In this document: piece by piece, positions 30,199 to 39,038 of the stretch
Position numbering within the stretch: the first letter of the stretch is position 1
Layout: the number at the start of each line of letters is the position of its first letter
NCBI RefSeq assembly: GCF_002259485.1
Contig: NZ_NPGA01000018.1
Span: 62,001 to 126,000, forward strand
Source: Rhodococcus sp. 14-1411-2a
Lineage (GTDB): Bacteria > Actinomycetota > Actinomycetes > Mycobacteriales > Mycobacteriaceae
Direction: 5' to 3'
DNA length: 64,000 nucleotides
The notes under the pieces: generated by a model
Told to the model about the DNA's origin: nothing
The model's input: the letters and a program-made list of their open reading frames with translations, nothing else
The model's database searches: none
Position numbers and translations under genes: made by a program

Positions 30199-31332
30199 TC
30201 ATGCGAGGGCGTCGTATACCGCCCGCACGTACTGCTCTGCTCGGTCGGAGCCGATGATTCCCGGCCCCATTCGGTTCATGACGTAGGAGATGGTCAGCTT
30301 CGACTCCGGGTGCAGAACGGTCAGTGATCCGCCCCAGCCTCCCCAGAAGCAGATCTTGCCGTCGGGGATGTAGGGAATCGATTCGTGCTGTGGGAGGGCA
30401 AAACCCAGGCCGAAGCGCAACGGAATGCCCAGGGCCAGATCGACTCCGTTCGATTGCTCCTCGACGATCGAGTCGATTGTCTCCGGCCCCAGCAGTCGTA
30501 TGCCGTCCACTGTCCCGCCGCGGGAAATGACCGACAGGATTTCCGCGACCGATCGTGCATTGCCGTGCCCGTTCAACGCGCCCATGTCCGCGGCACGCCA
30601 TGCCGGCGTATTCGCCGACGAGGCCTGCACCAACGGCCCGAGAAAGGTCTTGCGACGCACCATCGTCGGATCGGGCACGGCATCATCTGTCGGCGCGGGT
30701 GGCGGAACTACATCGGCGATCCGGGACCGGTCGCCCTGGTCGGCACCGATCTGGAAATCGGCCCCGAGCGGACCGGCGATCTCCTCGGCAACGAACTGCC
30801 GCAACGATTTTCCGGTGACGCGGCGGACGACTTCTCCGATCAGGTGCCCCTGACTTGCTGCGTGATACCCCGACGTGGTGCGCGAATCCCACCACGGAGC
30901 CTGCGCGGCCAGGCGCGAGGTCGAGAGTTCCCAGTCGTAGAGGTCCTGTTCGCTGAACGGGCGGTCCCAGCCCGATACGCCGGAGGTGTGTGACAACACA
31001 TGCCGAACTGCGATGTCCTGCTTGCCTGCGGCCGCGAACTCGGGCCAGTAGGTCGCGACCGGTGCATCGGGATCGAGCACTCCGCGGTCGATGAGCATCA
31101 GCGCGGCCAGGCACGTGACCATCTTCGTCGTCGACCACACGTTGGTGATCGTGTCCGACTCCCACGGCAGGCGGCGCTCGGTGTCGCGATAGCCGCCCCA
31201 GAGGTCGACGGCGGTATGGCCGTCGATGTCGACCACGATGGACGCGCCGAGTTCTGCCCCGCTGTCGAGGTTGGCGGCCAATGCGTCGCGCACCCCCACG
31301 AAGCGGGGGTCGCAGTGACCGTCAATTGCCAT
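30199..31332 (-). CDS. Serine hydrolase, family VIII esterase / class C beta-lactamase fold
   Basis: A 377-residue enzyme without a signal peptide, so cytoplasmic. Motifs of EstB-type esterases are present: the SxxK tetrad STTK in NVWSTTKMVTC, the tyrosine motif in SGYHAASQGHLIGE and the third motif CFWGGWGGSL. The last gene of a minus-strand operon (nitroreductase, acyl-CoA ligase, TetR, esterase), it overlaps the TetR gene by 11 bases. In this context it probably hydrolyses an ester formed by the divergent Baeyer-Villiger monooxygenase; that link is inference. Confidence 0.9.
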   Translation of the reverse strand: MAIDGHCDPRFVGVRDALAANLDSGAELGASIVVDIDGHTAVDLWGGYRDTERRLPWESDTITNVWSTTKMVTCLAALMLIDRGVLDPDAPVATYWPEFAAAGKQDIAVRHVLSHTSGVSGWDRPFSEQDLYDWELSTSRLAAQAPWWDSRTTSGYHAASQGHLIGEVVRRVTGKSLRQFVAEEIAGPLGADFQIGADQGDRSRIADVVPPPAPTDDAVPDPTMVRRKTFLGPLVQASSANTPAWRAADMGALNGHGNARSVAEILSVISRGGTVDGIRLLGPETIDSIVEEQSNGVDLALGIPLRFGLGFALPQHESIPYIPDGKICFWGGWGGSLTVLHPESKLTISYVMNRMGPGIIGSDRAEQYVRAVYDALA

Positions 31333-31948
31333 GTGATGCACCGAGAACGCGGTGAACGGCCAGTTCCACGTAACCGTCGGCGACATCCTCGATGCTCAGC
31401 TCGCCGCCGTCGTGGAACCAGTTGCTGATACCGTTGAGCATGTCGGTCAGAGCGAACGACGCCAGCCGCGCATCCGGGACGGTGAATTCACCACTGCGCA
31501 CTCCAGCGGTGATCACATCGCGGACGCGTCGTTGGTACTGACGGCGGTAATCCTCGATGACAGCGCGGTGCTCGGGGGTCAGCGAGGCGAGCTCGTGCAG
31601 ACCGACGATGTACTCCACCCGTCGCCGGTTCAGATGCACCAGGTGCGCACGCACCAGAGACGACAGGCGCTCGGTAGGGGTTCCGGCCGCGTCGAGCAGT
31701 GGCAGGTTCTCCTCGGCCGGTTCTTGCGTGACCGTCAGGCAGATCGCGAAGAGGATGTCTTCCTTGGACGGGAAGTGGTGGTAGAGGCTGGCACCCTTGA
31801 TGCCGACGGCGTCGGCGATATCGCGCATACCCACGTTCGAGTAGCCCTCACGCGCAAAGATATTCGCGGCGTTGGCGACGATGTCGTCTCGCCGTTGGCG
31901 CGTCCGAAGCTGTCGGGGCAAGGGACTCACATCAGCCGGCTGCGTCAT
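31322..31948 (-). CDS. TetR family regulator within the ketone/ester cluster
   Basis: A 208-residue regulator with the N-terminal DNA-binding domain RDDIVANAANIFAREGYSNVGMRDIADAVGIKGASLYHHFPSKEDILF and a ligand-binding domain of the fatty-acid/steroid regulator (KstR2-like) character. It overlaps acyl-CoA ligase by four bases and the esterase by 11. Candidate operators are the divergent promoter region upstream of the Baeyer-Villiger gene, which has an inverted repeat at 34319. Confidence 0.9.
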   Translation of the reverse strand: MTQPADVSPLPRQLRTRQRRDDIVANAANIFAREGYSNVGMRDIADAVGIKGASLYHHFPSKEDILFAICLTVTQEPAEENLPLLDAAGTPTERLSSLVRAHLVHLNRRRVEYIVGLHELASLTPEHRAVIEDYRRQYQRRVRDVITAGVRSGEFTVPDARLASFALTDMLNGISNWFHDGGELSIEDVADGYVELAVHRVLGASHGN

Positions 31949-33507
31949 ACGGTCTCCTCGACCGCCGCCAACATTCGCAGTTCACGCTTGAGGATCTTGC
32001 CCTGCGGATCGACGGGCAGTTCGGCCACGATGTGTACCGACTTGGGTGCCTTGTACGACGCCAACTCGGTGCGGCAGTACTCGATGATGGCGGCCGGGTC
32101 GGCGGTCACCCCGTCGCGGGCGATGACGAAAGCAGTTACGGCCTCGGACCAGTACGGGTCGGGAACTCCGACGACGGCTGCACGCAGCACGTCCGGGTGA
32201 GTGTGGATGGTGCGTTCTACTTCCTGCGACGACACGTTCATCCCTCCCGACTTGATCATGTCCTTCATCCGATCGTAGAAGAACAAGTTGCCGTCGGTGT
32301 CGATGCGCACCATGTCGCCGGTATGTACCCAGCCGTCCCTGAATACCTCGGCGGTGCGCTCGTCGTCCTTGAAGTAGCCGAGCATCACCGATGGGGTGCG
32401 ACAGAGCAATTCACCGATCTCGCTCTCGTTGCCCGCAGGGTCGACGACCTTGATCTCGAGGTGGGTGACGGGCTTGCCGATCCACGACGCGTCGCCGTCG
32501 GGAATGTCGTCGAGTGTCGAGAACCAGCCGACCGAGCCGAGCTGCGAGAGTTCAGACTGTCCCCAGTAGGTACCCCAGATGGCCTCGGGTGCCGCGGCTG
32601 CCCAGGCGCTGATCGTGTGCGGTGACACCTGGCCACCGTAGGTGAGGCAGCGCCTGACCTGGCTGACAGCCTCGGGGCCGAACTGCTCGTCACGGGCCAG
32701 GGCCAGGTAGAACGTCGGGGTCTGTGCGATGACGGAGATCTTCTCAGCGGCGATGATGCGCAGCGATTGTGCTGGGTCGACCGTCGCGGGCAGCACGAGG
32801 GTGGCACCCATCAGCGTGAGGGTCGTCATGGAGCCGAGTCCGGCGATGGTGTGGAAGGGCATGACGAACAGCCAGGTGTCCTCCGGTCCGGTGCGCAGGC
32901 CCCAACTCCACGCGGGTGCAGTGGAGATGAGGAAGTTGCGGTGCGGGATCATCACGCCCTTGGGAGCCGCTTCGGTTCCGGAAGTGTAGATGACCATGGC
33001 GACGTCGTTCTCGTCCATCTCGACATCCGGCTCGGTGGACGGGGTGTTCGCCGTCAGCGCGGCGTATTCGGTACCGAACGTCACCAGGGTGGTGGCCTCC
33101 GGCTTCACCGAGGAGATGATCTCGGCGTAGGCCGGATCGGCTACCACCACAGTCGGTTCCGCGTGTTCGAGTTGGTGCTTCACCTCGGCCGCGCGATACA
33201 TCACGTTGATGCCGGTGAAGGCCGCACCGGCTTTGAGTGTGCCGTAGTACGCCACCACCACGTCGACGCTGTTGCGAGCCATCGATGCGACGCGGTCACC
33301 CGACGTCACGCCGAGATCGACCAGCAGGTTGGCAAACTGGTTTGCGCGAGAATCCAGTTCGCCGTACGTGGTGACCTCGCGGGTGCCGTCCGCCGCGTAG
33401 CTGATGAACGCGACCTTGTTCGGCTGCGCCCGCGCATGGCGACGAAGTTGATCGCCGATGGTGGCGCGGCCGATGGGGGAGCGGTGGTGGATGGCAGTAC
33501 CGGGCAC
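31945..33507 (-). CDS. Acyl-CoA ligase (ANL superfamily)
   Basis: A 520-residue AMP-forming ligase that activates a carboxylic acid with ATP and CoA. The P-loop MVIYTSGTEAAPKGVM, the adenine-binding WGTYWGQSE, the hinge region DGWVHTGDMVRIDTDGNLFFYDRMKDMIKSGG and the catalytic lysine in DPQGKILKREL are present. The GTG at 33507 follows a GAGGAG site by about seven bases. It lies directly downstream of a nitroreductase gene (25 bases). Likely role is to activate the acid released by the esterase for beta-oxidation. Confidence 0.92.
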   Translation of the reverse strand: MPGTAIHHRSPIGRATIGDQLRRHARAQPNKVAFISYAADGTREVTTYGELDSRANQFANLLVDLGVTSGDRVASMARNSVDVVVAYYGTLKAGAAFTGINVMYRAAEVKHQLEHAEPTVVVADPAYAEIISSVKPEATTLVTFGTEYAALTANTPSTEPDVEMDENDVAMVIYTSGTEAAPKGVMIPHRNFLISTAPAWSWGLRTGPEDTWLFVMPFHTIAGLGSMTTLTLMGATLVLPATVDPAQSLRIIAAEKISVIAQTPTFYLALARDEQFGPEAVSQVRRCLTYGGQVSPHTISAWAAAAPEAIWGTYWGQSELSQLGSVGWFSTLDDIPDGDASWIGKPVTHLEIKVVDPAGNESEIGELLCRTPSVMLGYFKDDERTAEVFRDGWVHTGDMVRIDTDGNLFFYDRMKDMIKSGGMNVSSQEVERTIHTHPDVLRAAVVGVPDPYWSEAVTAFVIARDGVTADPAAIIEYCRTELASYKAPKSVHIVAELPVDPQGKILKRELRMLAAVEETV

Positions 33508-33532
33508 GGAGGACTCCTCGAGGTAAAAACTG

Positions 33533-34195
33533 TTAAAGGGCAGGGGAGAGTGCAGCGGAGTCGAACATCGGCTGCGAGAACGTCTCTGCCGCAACGATCT
33601 GCTCCACCGGATCACGAGTGAGCTTGCGCGGGAACGACTTCTCCGGATAGCCGACGGCGATGTGTGCGGCGGTGATGTAGTCGTCCGGGATGCCGAGCAG
33701 TTCGCGAATGGCCGGTTCCTCATGGCACAGCAACGTCGTCACCGCGGTTGCGACGCCCTGATCGCGCAGGCTCAGGCACAGGTTCTGGACCGTCGGGTAG
33801 ATGGATGCGCCGCCGACGACGGAGAGCCGGCCGAGTTCGTGATCGGTGGGGTGCAGTCCGTCCAGCGCGGCGCAGACCACCACGATGGCGGGTACCTCGG
33901 CGAGGTGGCGGGCAAAGTAGTCGGCGTCCTGCACGGTCTTGGGCAATGCGCCGACGGCGACGGTTCCGCCGGTGATGCCGGCGAAGTAGGCGTCCCACAT
34001 CGGGAGGTAGAGATCGGCGAGGGCCTGCTTGCGGGCGGCGTCGCGTACGACTATCCATCGCACGGGCTGACGGTTGCCGCCCTGCGGGCCGAAGCGGGCG
34101 ACGTCGAACGCGGCCTTGAAAACCTCGTCGGGAACGGGATCGCTGAGGTACCGCCTGCAGGTGCCGGTGGTGCGCATCGCCTCGGTGAGTTCCAT
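33533..34195 (-). CDS. Nitroreductase family oxidoreductase
   Basis: A 220-residue FMN-binding protein. Blocks include TTGTCRRYLSDPVPDEVFKAAFDVARFGPQGGNRQPVRWIVV and, at the C-terminus, QGVATAVTTLLCHEEPAIRELLGIPDD. The start at 34195 has AGGGAA upstream. It is the first gene of the minus-strand operon and is divergent from the Baeyer-Villiger monooxygenase gene; its chemistry in the pathway (enone or quinone reduction) is a guess. Confidence 0.88.
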   Translation of the reverse strand: MELTEAMRTTGTCRRYLSDPVPDEVFKAAFDVARFGPQGGNRQPVRWIVVRDAARKQALADLYLPMWDAYFAGITGGTVAVGALPKTVQDADYFARHLAEVPAIVVVCAALDGLHPTDHELGRLSVVGGASIYPTVQNLCLSLRDQGVATAVTTLLCHEEPAIRELLGIPDDYITAAHIAVGYPEKSFPRKLTRDPVEQIVAAETFSQPMFDSAALSPAL

Positions 34196-34318
34196 GGGTG
34201 TTTCCCTTCGCCTGTCCGCTGTTAGGTAGTGCCCTGAAGCATCGTGTGGCGTGGGCCACATTGTCAAGGGTCAAAAAGCTGTCAATTCCAAGATCGCGAA
34301 TCCCTTGCGCAAAATTAC

Positions 34319-34332
34319 CTAACCGTGGTTAG
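34319..34332. promoter_or_regulatory. Inverted repeat upstream of the Baeyer-Villiger gene
   Basis: CTAACC-GT-GGTTAG lies 47 bases before the monooxygenase start and in the region shared with the divergent operon. It fits a TetR-family operator for the regulator in that operon. Evidence is position and symmetry only. Confidence 0.4.
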
Positions 34333-34378
34333 TTGAGCTGTCGGAGTCGGATGGAGCAGCGCGCAACAGGAGGTACCG

Positions 34379-36304
34379 GTGTCCACAGACGCAGCAACGG
34401 CAGCGGAAACCGTGGGTCGGATCGATCGAGATCGGCTCTCGCGCGCTCTCACCGCAGCCAACCTGCCCACGCTGGTCGCGGTGCTCTATCAGCTGACCGG
34501 AGATCCCACCTGGCTCGCCGATCCGTATCGCCCCACCCGGAGCCGGGGCATGGACAACAACGACACGGGCGGATTCGACGACGCGGTTGCCGCCCGCATC
34601 CGCGACGCGGCTCTCGACGCGATCTGTGCGTTCCACGACGGCGCGCCCATGGCGGTGCCCTCCCCGGACTCGGAGCACCTCGTCGAGATGATCAGCGTGG
34701 CCGTCGGTGAGCAGGTTCCTCCCGAGTTCGGCGTCATGGTCGCCGAGGACATGGGCTTCACCATCGCGGACACTCCGGTGGCCGCTCCGAACGATCTCTC
34801 GGTCATCGTGATCGGTGCCGGCGTCTCCGGAATGCTCGCCGCCATCAAGCTGCGCGAGGCGGGTATCAGTCACGTTGTGCTCGAGAAGAACTCCGACGTG
34901 GGCGGCGGCTGGTTCGAGAACACCTACCCCGGTGCCGGCGTCGACACCCCCAGTCACCTGTACTCGTACTCTTTCGCGCCGCGGGCCTGGAGCACGCATT
35001 TCGGCAAGCGCGACGAGGTGTGGCAGTACCTCAGCGACGTCGCCTCCGAACACGATCTGCGGCAACGTATTCGCTTCGACACAGAGGTGGCGACCGCCGA
35101 GTACGACGCGCAGAGGCAGGGCTGGACCGTCACGACGGTAGACGGCGAGGCGTTGGCCGCCGACGTGGTGATCACCGCGACCGGTCAGCTCAATCGGCCG
35201 AAGGTGCCGAAGATTCCCGGGCTCGACGCGTTCGAGGGGCCGATCTTCCATACCGCGAACTGGCCGGCCGATTTGGATCTGACCGGCAAGCGCGTCGCCA
35301 TCGTCGGAACCGGGGCCAGTGCCATGCAGGTGCTGCCGGCCATCGCGTCGACGGTGGGGCATGCGACGGTCTTTCAGCGATCGCCGCAGTGGGTGTCGTC
35401 GAGCGATGTGTACTTCACCGAGATGGGCGACGATGCCAACTACCTGATGGATGTCGTTCCGCTGTACCGGCTCTGGTACCGGACCAGGCTGGCCTGGAAC
35501 TTCAACGATCGGGTGCACAGCTCGCTGCAGGTCGATCCCGACTGGGAGCATCCGCAGCGCTCGATCAACCCGATGAACGACGCCCATCGACGGGTATTCA
35601 CTCGCTACATCGAAGCCGAGCTCGAGGGCCGACCCGACCTGATCGAGAAGTCGCTGCCCGATTACCCGCCCTTCGGCAAGCGGATGCTGCTCGACAACGG
35701 CTGGTACGCCGCGCTCAAGCGCGACAACGTCACCCTCATCGCCGACGCAGTCTCGTGCATCACCGCTAACTCGGTTGTTGCGCAGGATGGTTCGGAGACC
35801 GAGGTTGATGTGGTGATCCTCGCGACGGGCTTCGAGACGCACAAGCTGCTGACGCCGATCGACGTGCGCGGACGATCGGGGGAGTCCATTCGCGATATCT
35901 GGGGCCCCGAGGATGCGCACGCGTACCTCGGCATCACTGTTCCGGACTTCCCGAACTTCTTCATCACCTGCGGTCCCGGAACAGTATTGGGCCACGGGGG
36001 CAGCTACATCACCATCGCCGAATGCCAGGTGCGCTACATCGTCGATGTGCTGATCGACATGGTGGACAAACGAATCGGGGCCATCGAGTGCAAGGCCGAC
36101 GTGGAAGCGGAGTACGTCCGCAAACACGATGAGGCGCACGCGAAGATGATCTGGTCGCACGGAGGCATGGACAACTGGTACCGCAACGACGCCGGACGCG
36201 TGGTTTCGACTTTGCCATGGCGCATCGTCGACTACTGGGAGATGACGCGCCGGGCCGATCTCGACGACTTCGTCATGGAGGCTCGACTCGACGAGGCTCG
36301 CTGA
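34379..36304 (+). CDS. Flavin-containing Baeyer-Villiger monooxygenase
   Basis: A 641-residue FAD and NADPH enzyme that inserts oxygen next to a ketone. After an N-terminal extension of about 140 residues, as in 4-hydroxyacetophenone monooxygenase-like enzymes, it shows the FAD Rossmann motif IVIGAGVSGMLAAIKLREAG, the diagnostic Baeyer-Villiger fingerprint FEGPIFHTANWP, the NADPH motif VGTGASAMQ and ATGFETHKLL. AGGAGG (34368-34373) gives the GTG at 34379. The divergent esterase and acyl-CoA ligase would process the resulting ester. A degraded copy of its 3' end lies at 36829. Confidence 0.94.
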   Translation: MSTDAATAAETVGRIDRDRLSRALTAANLPTLVAVLYQLTGDPTWLADPYRPTRSRGMDNNDTGGFDDAVAARIRDAALDAICAFHDGAPMAVPSPDSEHLVEMISVAVGEQVPPEFGVMVAEDMGFTIADTPVAAPNDLSVIVIGAGVSGMLAAIKLREAGISHVVLEKNSDVGGGWFENTYPGAGVDTPSHLYSYSFAPRAWSTHFGKRDEVWQYLSDVASEHDLRQRIRFDTEVATAEYDAQRQGWTVTTVDGEALAADVVITATGQLNRPKVPKIPGLDAFEGPIFHTANWPADLDLTGKRVAIVGTGASAMQVLPAIASTVGHATVFQRSPQWVSSSDVYFTEMGDDANYLMDVVPLYRLWYRTRLAWNFNDRVHSSLQVDPDWEHPQRSINPMNDAHRRVFTRYIEAELEGRPDLIEKSLPDYPPFGKRMLLDNGWYAALKRDNVTLIADAVSCITANSVVAQDGSETEVDVVILATGFETHKLLTPIDVRGRSGESIRDIWGPEDAHAYLGITVPDFPNFFITCGPGTVLGHGGSYITIAECQVRYIVDVLIDMVDKRIGAIECKADVEAEYVRKHDEAHAKMIWSHGGMDNWYRNDAGRVVSTLPWRIVDYWEMTRRADLDDFVMEARLDEAR

Positions 36305-36430
36305 TCAGCGGGATGTCCCCTGAAAGCTGTTGGTACCCGAGACCGTTTGACCCATACCGCCGAAGATGTCCGGATTCCGTGCAAGGCTCGACGGTGCACA
36401 CACCCGAACGATCGAATGGAGCGCGCGTCG

Positions 36431-36826
36431 ATGGAACGAACGGCAGTCAACCCGGTGCGATGGTCGGTGGACATGGGATTCAATCAGGGGGAGGTCGTCT
36501 CGGGGCAGGCTCGGACGCTCTATCTCTCCGGCCAGACAGCGACGGGTGATGACGGCTCACCTCAGCACCCCGATGACATGGGCGCGCAGTTATCCCTGTG
36601 TCTGGACAACATGGAAGCCGTTCTCGCCGAAGCGAATATGACTTTGGCAAACCTCGTCCGGCTCAACGTCTACGCCACCGATGTCGACGCGTTGCTGCCG
36701 CACTACGGAGACTTGGCGGCGCGGCTGGGCGCAGCGGGTGTCAAGCCGACCAGCACCCTGCTCGGGGTCACCCGGCTCGCGATTCCCAGTTTGCTGGTCG
36801 AACTCGAGGGCACCGCGGTCGGGTAG
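36431..36826 (+). CDS. RidA/YjgF/UK114 family protein
   Basis: A 131-residue protein with the chorismate-mutase-like fold of RidA enzymes, which hydrolyse reactive enamine/imine intermediates. Recognised from TLYLSGQTATGDDGSP, DMGAQLSLCLDNMEAVLAEANMTLANLVRLNVYATDVDAL and PTSTLLGVTRLAIPSLLVELEGTA. The usual catalytic arginine near the C-terminus is represented by TRLAIPS rather than the common VARLP pattern, so activity may differ. It is sandwiched between the monooxygenase and a fragment duplicating that gene's end. Confidence 0.88.
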   Translation: MERTAVNPVRWSVDMGFNQGEVVSGQARTLYLSGQTATGDDGSPQHPDDMGAQLSLCLDNMEAVLAEANMTLANLVRLNVYATDVDALLPHYGDLAARLGAAGVKPTSTLLGVTRLAIPSLLVELEGTAVG

Positions 36827-36828
36827 AT

Positions 36829-36897
36829 CGACCACTGGGACATGACGAGGCGGGCCGACCCCTCGTCATCGAGGCCGGTCTGGACAGGGCTCGCTGA
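36829..36897 (+). pseudogene. Remnant of a second Baeyer-Villiger monooxygenase 3' end
   Basis: The bases after the RidA stop repeat, with changes, the last 25 codons of the monooxygenase: they encode DHWDMTRRAD (compare DYWEMTRRAD), then after a small deletion a match to the final TCGTCATGGAGGC...GAGGCTCGCTGA region. The reading frame is broken. It shows that ridA was inserted between two copies, or that a tandem monooxygenase gene was deleted. Confidence 0.75.
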
Positions 36898-36903
36898 GCG
36901 TGA

Positions 36904-37545
36904 TCAGTTGGACGTCGCCTGCTGCATCGACAACACGAATCCGTGTCCGCCGCCCGCGTCGCAGATCATCGCTTCGACGCGAGAGAAACACGTGAACCCG
37001 TTGAACGTGATGGATGTGTTGTATTCCAACGGTTGTGCGTTCTCGACCCCGAATTCGCCTTGGTTGAAGCACGTCGGCGTCACCTTCCCCGGAGTCATGT
37101 AGAAGCCCTTGCCGAGTTGGTCGATGGTGAACGACGGGGTGACGCAGTTCGCGCCATCAGGGATCGGAGCATCCGCTGCTTGGCAACCGGACGAGAATTC
37201 ACTGTCGCCGATCTTGCAATAGATGTTGCCCGACGGCGACTTCCAGCCCACCTGATTGCCGTACGCGCTGTACCTGGCAGGGTCGACGGGGGTGATGGGT
37301 GCGGTGTTGTTCGCGGGATCGGCAGCGGTCGGGTTCGATTCCGTCGCCTGTGGTGCTTGTGTCACACCTTCCGCGTTGCCATCGGTGGAGTCGGTCGGCG
37401 CGGCAATGGTCACCTGCGGAGGCGCGGGTATCTGTGCGGCAACGCTGGTCGGGGGAGCGGGAGCGGCGGCCGGGGCATCCTGATTTCCGCATGCCGTCAG
37501 TACAGCCGTCGCAAGTACTGCGGCGAGCGCGAGTCTGCGAATCAT
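36904..37545 (-). CDS. Lipoprotein, paralogue of the upstream gene
   Basis: A 213-residue exported lipoprotein (signal MIRRLALAAVLATAVLTAC) with a long Pro/Ala/Thr-rich linker and a C-terminal domain with KSPSGNIYCKIGD, and several cysteines that could form disulfides (EFSSGCQAAD, VTPTCFNQGEFG, FTCFSRVEAMICD). The next gene upstream has the same layout. The ATG at 37545 has AAGGAG seven bases upstream and starts 14 bases after the upstream stop, so both are expected on one transcript. Function unknown. Confidence 0.85.
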   Translation of the reverse strand: MIRRLALAAVLATAVLTACGNQDAPAAAPAPPTSVAAQIPAPPQVTIAAPTDSTDGNAEGVTQAPQATESNPTAADPANNTAPITPVDPARYSAYGNQVGWKSPSGNIYCKIGDSEFSSGCQAADAPIPDGANCVTPSFTIDQLGKGFYMTPGKVTPTCFNQGEFGVENAQPLEYNTSITFNGFTCFSRVEAMICDAGGGHGFVLSMQQATSN

Positions 37546-37559
37546 CGTGAACTCCTTCA

Positions 37560-38228
37560 TCAGAATGCGATGTTGACGTCGCGCGAGATCATGAAGCCAC
37601 GGTCGCCGTCGTAGCAGGTGATGCCGGCCTCGGTGGAGCGACAGAAAGTGCCCGTCACTCCGATGACCTGGCCGTATTCCAAGACTCGAGGGCGTTCAGG
37701 TCCGCCGACGAAGATGCCCTGATTGGTGCAGATCTGTTCGACGGTGCCGTCTTCGTTGATCTTCACCCCGTAGGTGTTGTTCTCGGTGTTGAGGCACTCG
37801 CGGCCGGTGTTGCCCGGCACCGAGTAGCGGACCTGGCAGCCCACGATCGTCCCGGGCGCATTGGAGGAGTTGAATCCGCAGAACACGTTCCCGCTGGGGG
37901 ACTGGAAGAAGTACTGTCCTCCGGCTTGCTCGAAGTCGCGTGCATCGACGTTGACATCGTCGCGGTTCGGGGCGGGCGGTACGGCTGGTGTGTCCGCGGC
38001 GGTGGGTATTGCTTGTGCTGGGGTGACTACGTCGGGAGCCTGTCCGATTCCGCCTGAGCCGCTACCACCGTCGGAGTCGGAGTATCCGTTTGCCGACGGA
38101 GCAGCCGCTGCGCTGGTGGCCGGGGTGTTTGGGTTGCTCTCCGGTTCGCCGGAGCCGCAGGCCGTGGCTGCGAGAGCGGTAGCGGCGATCAGTGCGCTTG
38201 TGGCCACGATTGTGCGGACTTGCCTCAT
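37560..38228 (-). CDS. Lipoprotein, paralogue of the downstream gene
   Basis: A 222-residue lipoprotein with signal MRQVRTIVATSALIAATALAATAC, a low-complexity Ser/Gly/Ala/Pro linker and a C-terminal domain FQSPSGNVFCGFNSSNAPGTIVGC with conserved cysteines, ending VTGTFCRSTEAGITCYDGDRGFMIS. The SPSGN(I/V)xC and C-terminal ITCYD/MICD blocks are shared with the neighbour. GAGGA precedes the ATG at 38228. Function unknown; the pair faces two tandem secreted proteins on the other strand. Confidence 0.85.
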   Translation of the reverse strand: MRQVRTIVATSALIAATALAATACGSGEPESNPNTPATSAAAAPSANGYSDSDGGSGSGGIGQAPDVVTPAQAIPTAADTPAVPPAPNRDDVNVDARDFEQAGGQYFFQSPSGNVFCGFNSSNAPGTIVGCQVRYSVPGNTGRECLNTENNTYGVKINEDGTVEQICTNQGIFVGGPERPRVLEYGQVIGVTGTFCRSTEAGITCYDGDRGFMISRDVNIAF

Positions 38229-38390
38229 TCGATGGTCCTCACCGGTGGCTGCGGAGTGCATCACCTTTAATCATTGAATCGAACGGGCCAAGTGGTCTGT
38301 TAACGTCTTTCGTGTCACGACCCAGTCACGAATCGGTATCCGAGCGGTCCTTTTGTCGCCGTGGCTGCGAGGGTGGGTCGAGTAAAGACG

Positions 38391-38431
38391 CAAGAACCAC
38401 TTGATGTTTCAGGTTCAACCTGGGGTTCTTG
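38391..38431. promoter_or_regulatory. Nested inverted repeats in the divergent secreted-protein promoter region
   Basis: The outer arms CAAGAACC (38391-38398) and GGTTCTTG (38424-38431) enclose an inner CAGGTT-C-AACCTG (38410-38422). They sit 60 bases before the start of the first secreted protein and about 160 bases from the divergent lipoprotein gene. Either an operator or an RNA stem-loop in the 5' leader would fit. I see nothing else in the 262-base gap. Confidence 0.45.
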
Positions 38432-38490
38432 GTTCGATGTCACGAACGGTCAGGTATCTCGTTGTGCGACTTGAGCGAAAGGCGTGCTGT

Positions 38491-39015
38491 ATGCGAAAAA
38501 CATTGCGGCGAGCGGTCGTATCGATCGCACTGACGATTCCCCTGGTTCTGGGCATCGGCGCGGGAACGGCCGTGGCAGCGCCGCAGACCACGCTGCTCCA
38601 GATTCCGGTCGTCACCGGTTTCCAGATCGCACCTGGTGCCGTGCCCGGAGGGTTGTTCCAGACCATTCCGATGAAGGCCACGGTCGGTACCGAGCCGGGT
38701 GTTCTGCTGCTGTCCGCGGCGAATATCGCTCCGTACGCCGACCAGTATCCGTACCGAAGTCTCGGTGTGAACTGGCGAAACTGGGACATCGGCTTCCGTG
38801 GAAGCGCGGGGCTGCGGCATTGGCAGGACAACCCCAACCCGGGCCCGCCCAACGACCTACCGCCGCTACACAGTGAGCAGTACCCGCGCGAAGTAGCTCT
38901 GCACACCGGAAGTGGCTGGGTCGAAATCACCGTGACCCATTACCGCGACTACCACTACGGCGAGCCTTACGCCGACACGCTGATCCCGGGCAAAGGCCTG
39001 ATCTACGTTCCCTGA
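38491..39015 (+). CDS. Secreted hypothetical protein, first of a tandem pair
   Basis: A 174-residue Sec-exported protein (signal MRKTLRRAVVSIALTIPLVLGIGAGTAVAAP). The mature part has LLQIPVVTGFQIAPGAVPGGLFQTIPMKATVGTEPG, GVNWRNWDIG, RGSAGLRHWQDN and an end DTLIPGKGLIYVP. The following gene encodes a close relative throughout. The pattern suggests a small beta-sandwich cell-surface protein of unknown function. The ATG at 38491 has AAAGG upstream. Confidence 0.85.
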   Translation: MRKTLRRAVVSIALTIPLVLGIGAGTAVAAPQTTLLQIPVVTGFQIAPGAVPGGLFQTIPMKATVGTEPGVLLLSAANIAPYADQYPYRSLGVNWRNWDIGFRGSAGLRHWQDNPNPGPPNDLPPLHSEQYPREVALHTGSGWVEITVTHYRDYHYGEPYADTLIPGKGLIYVP

Positions 39016-39038
39016 TCGTCCAACCGAAAGGAAACTCG

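Noticed and set aside
30092-30601. Frame covering the ssuD terminator and part of the esterase
   Set aside because: It overlaps the esterase gene in another frame and has no protein-like composition.
34319-36160. A 613-codon open frame on the minus strand opposite the Baeyer-Villiger gene
   Set aside because: It is the antisense shadow of a clearly homologous gene; its amino acids show no domain and mirror the high-G+C third-position bias.
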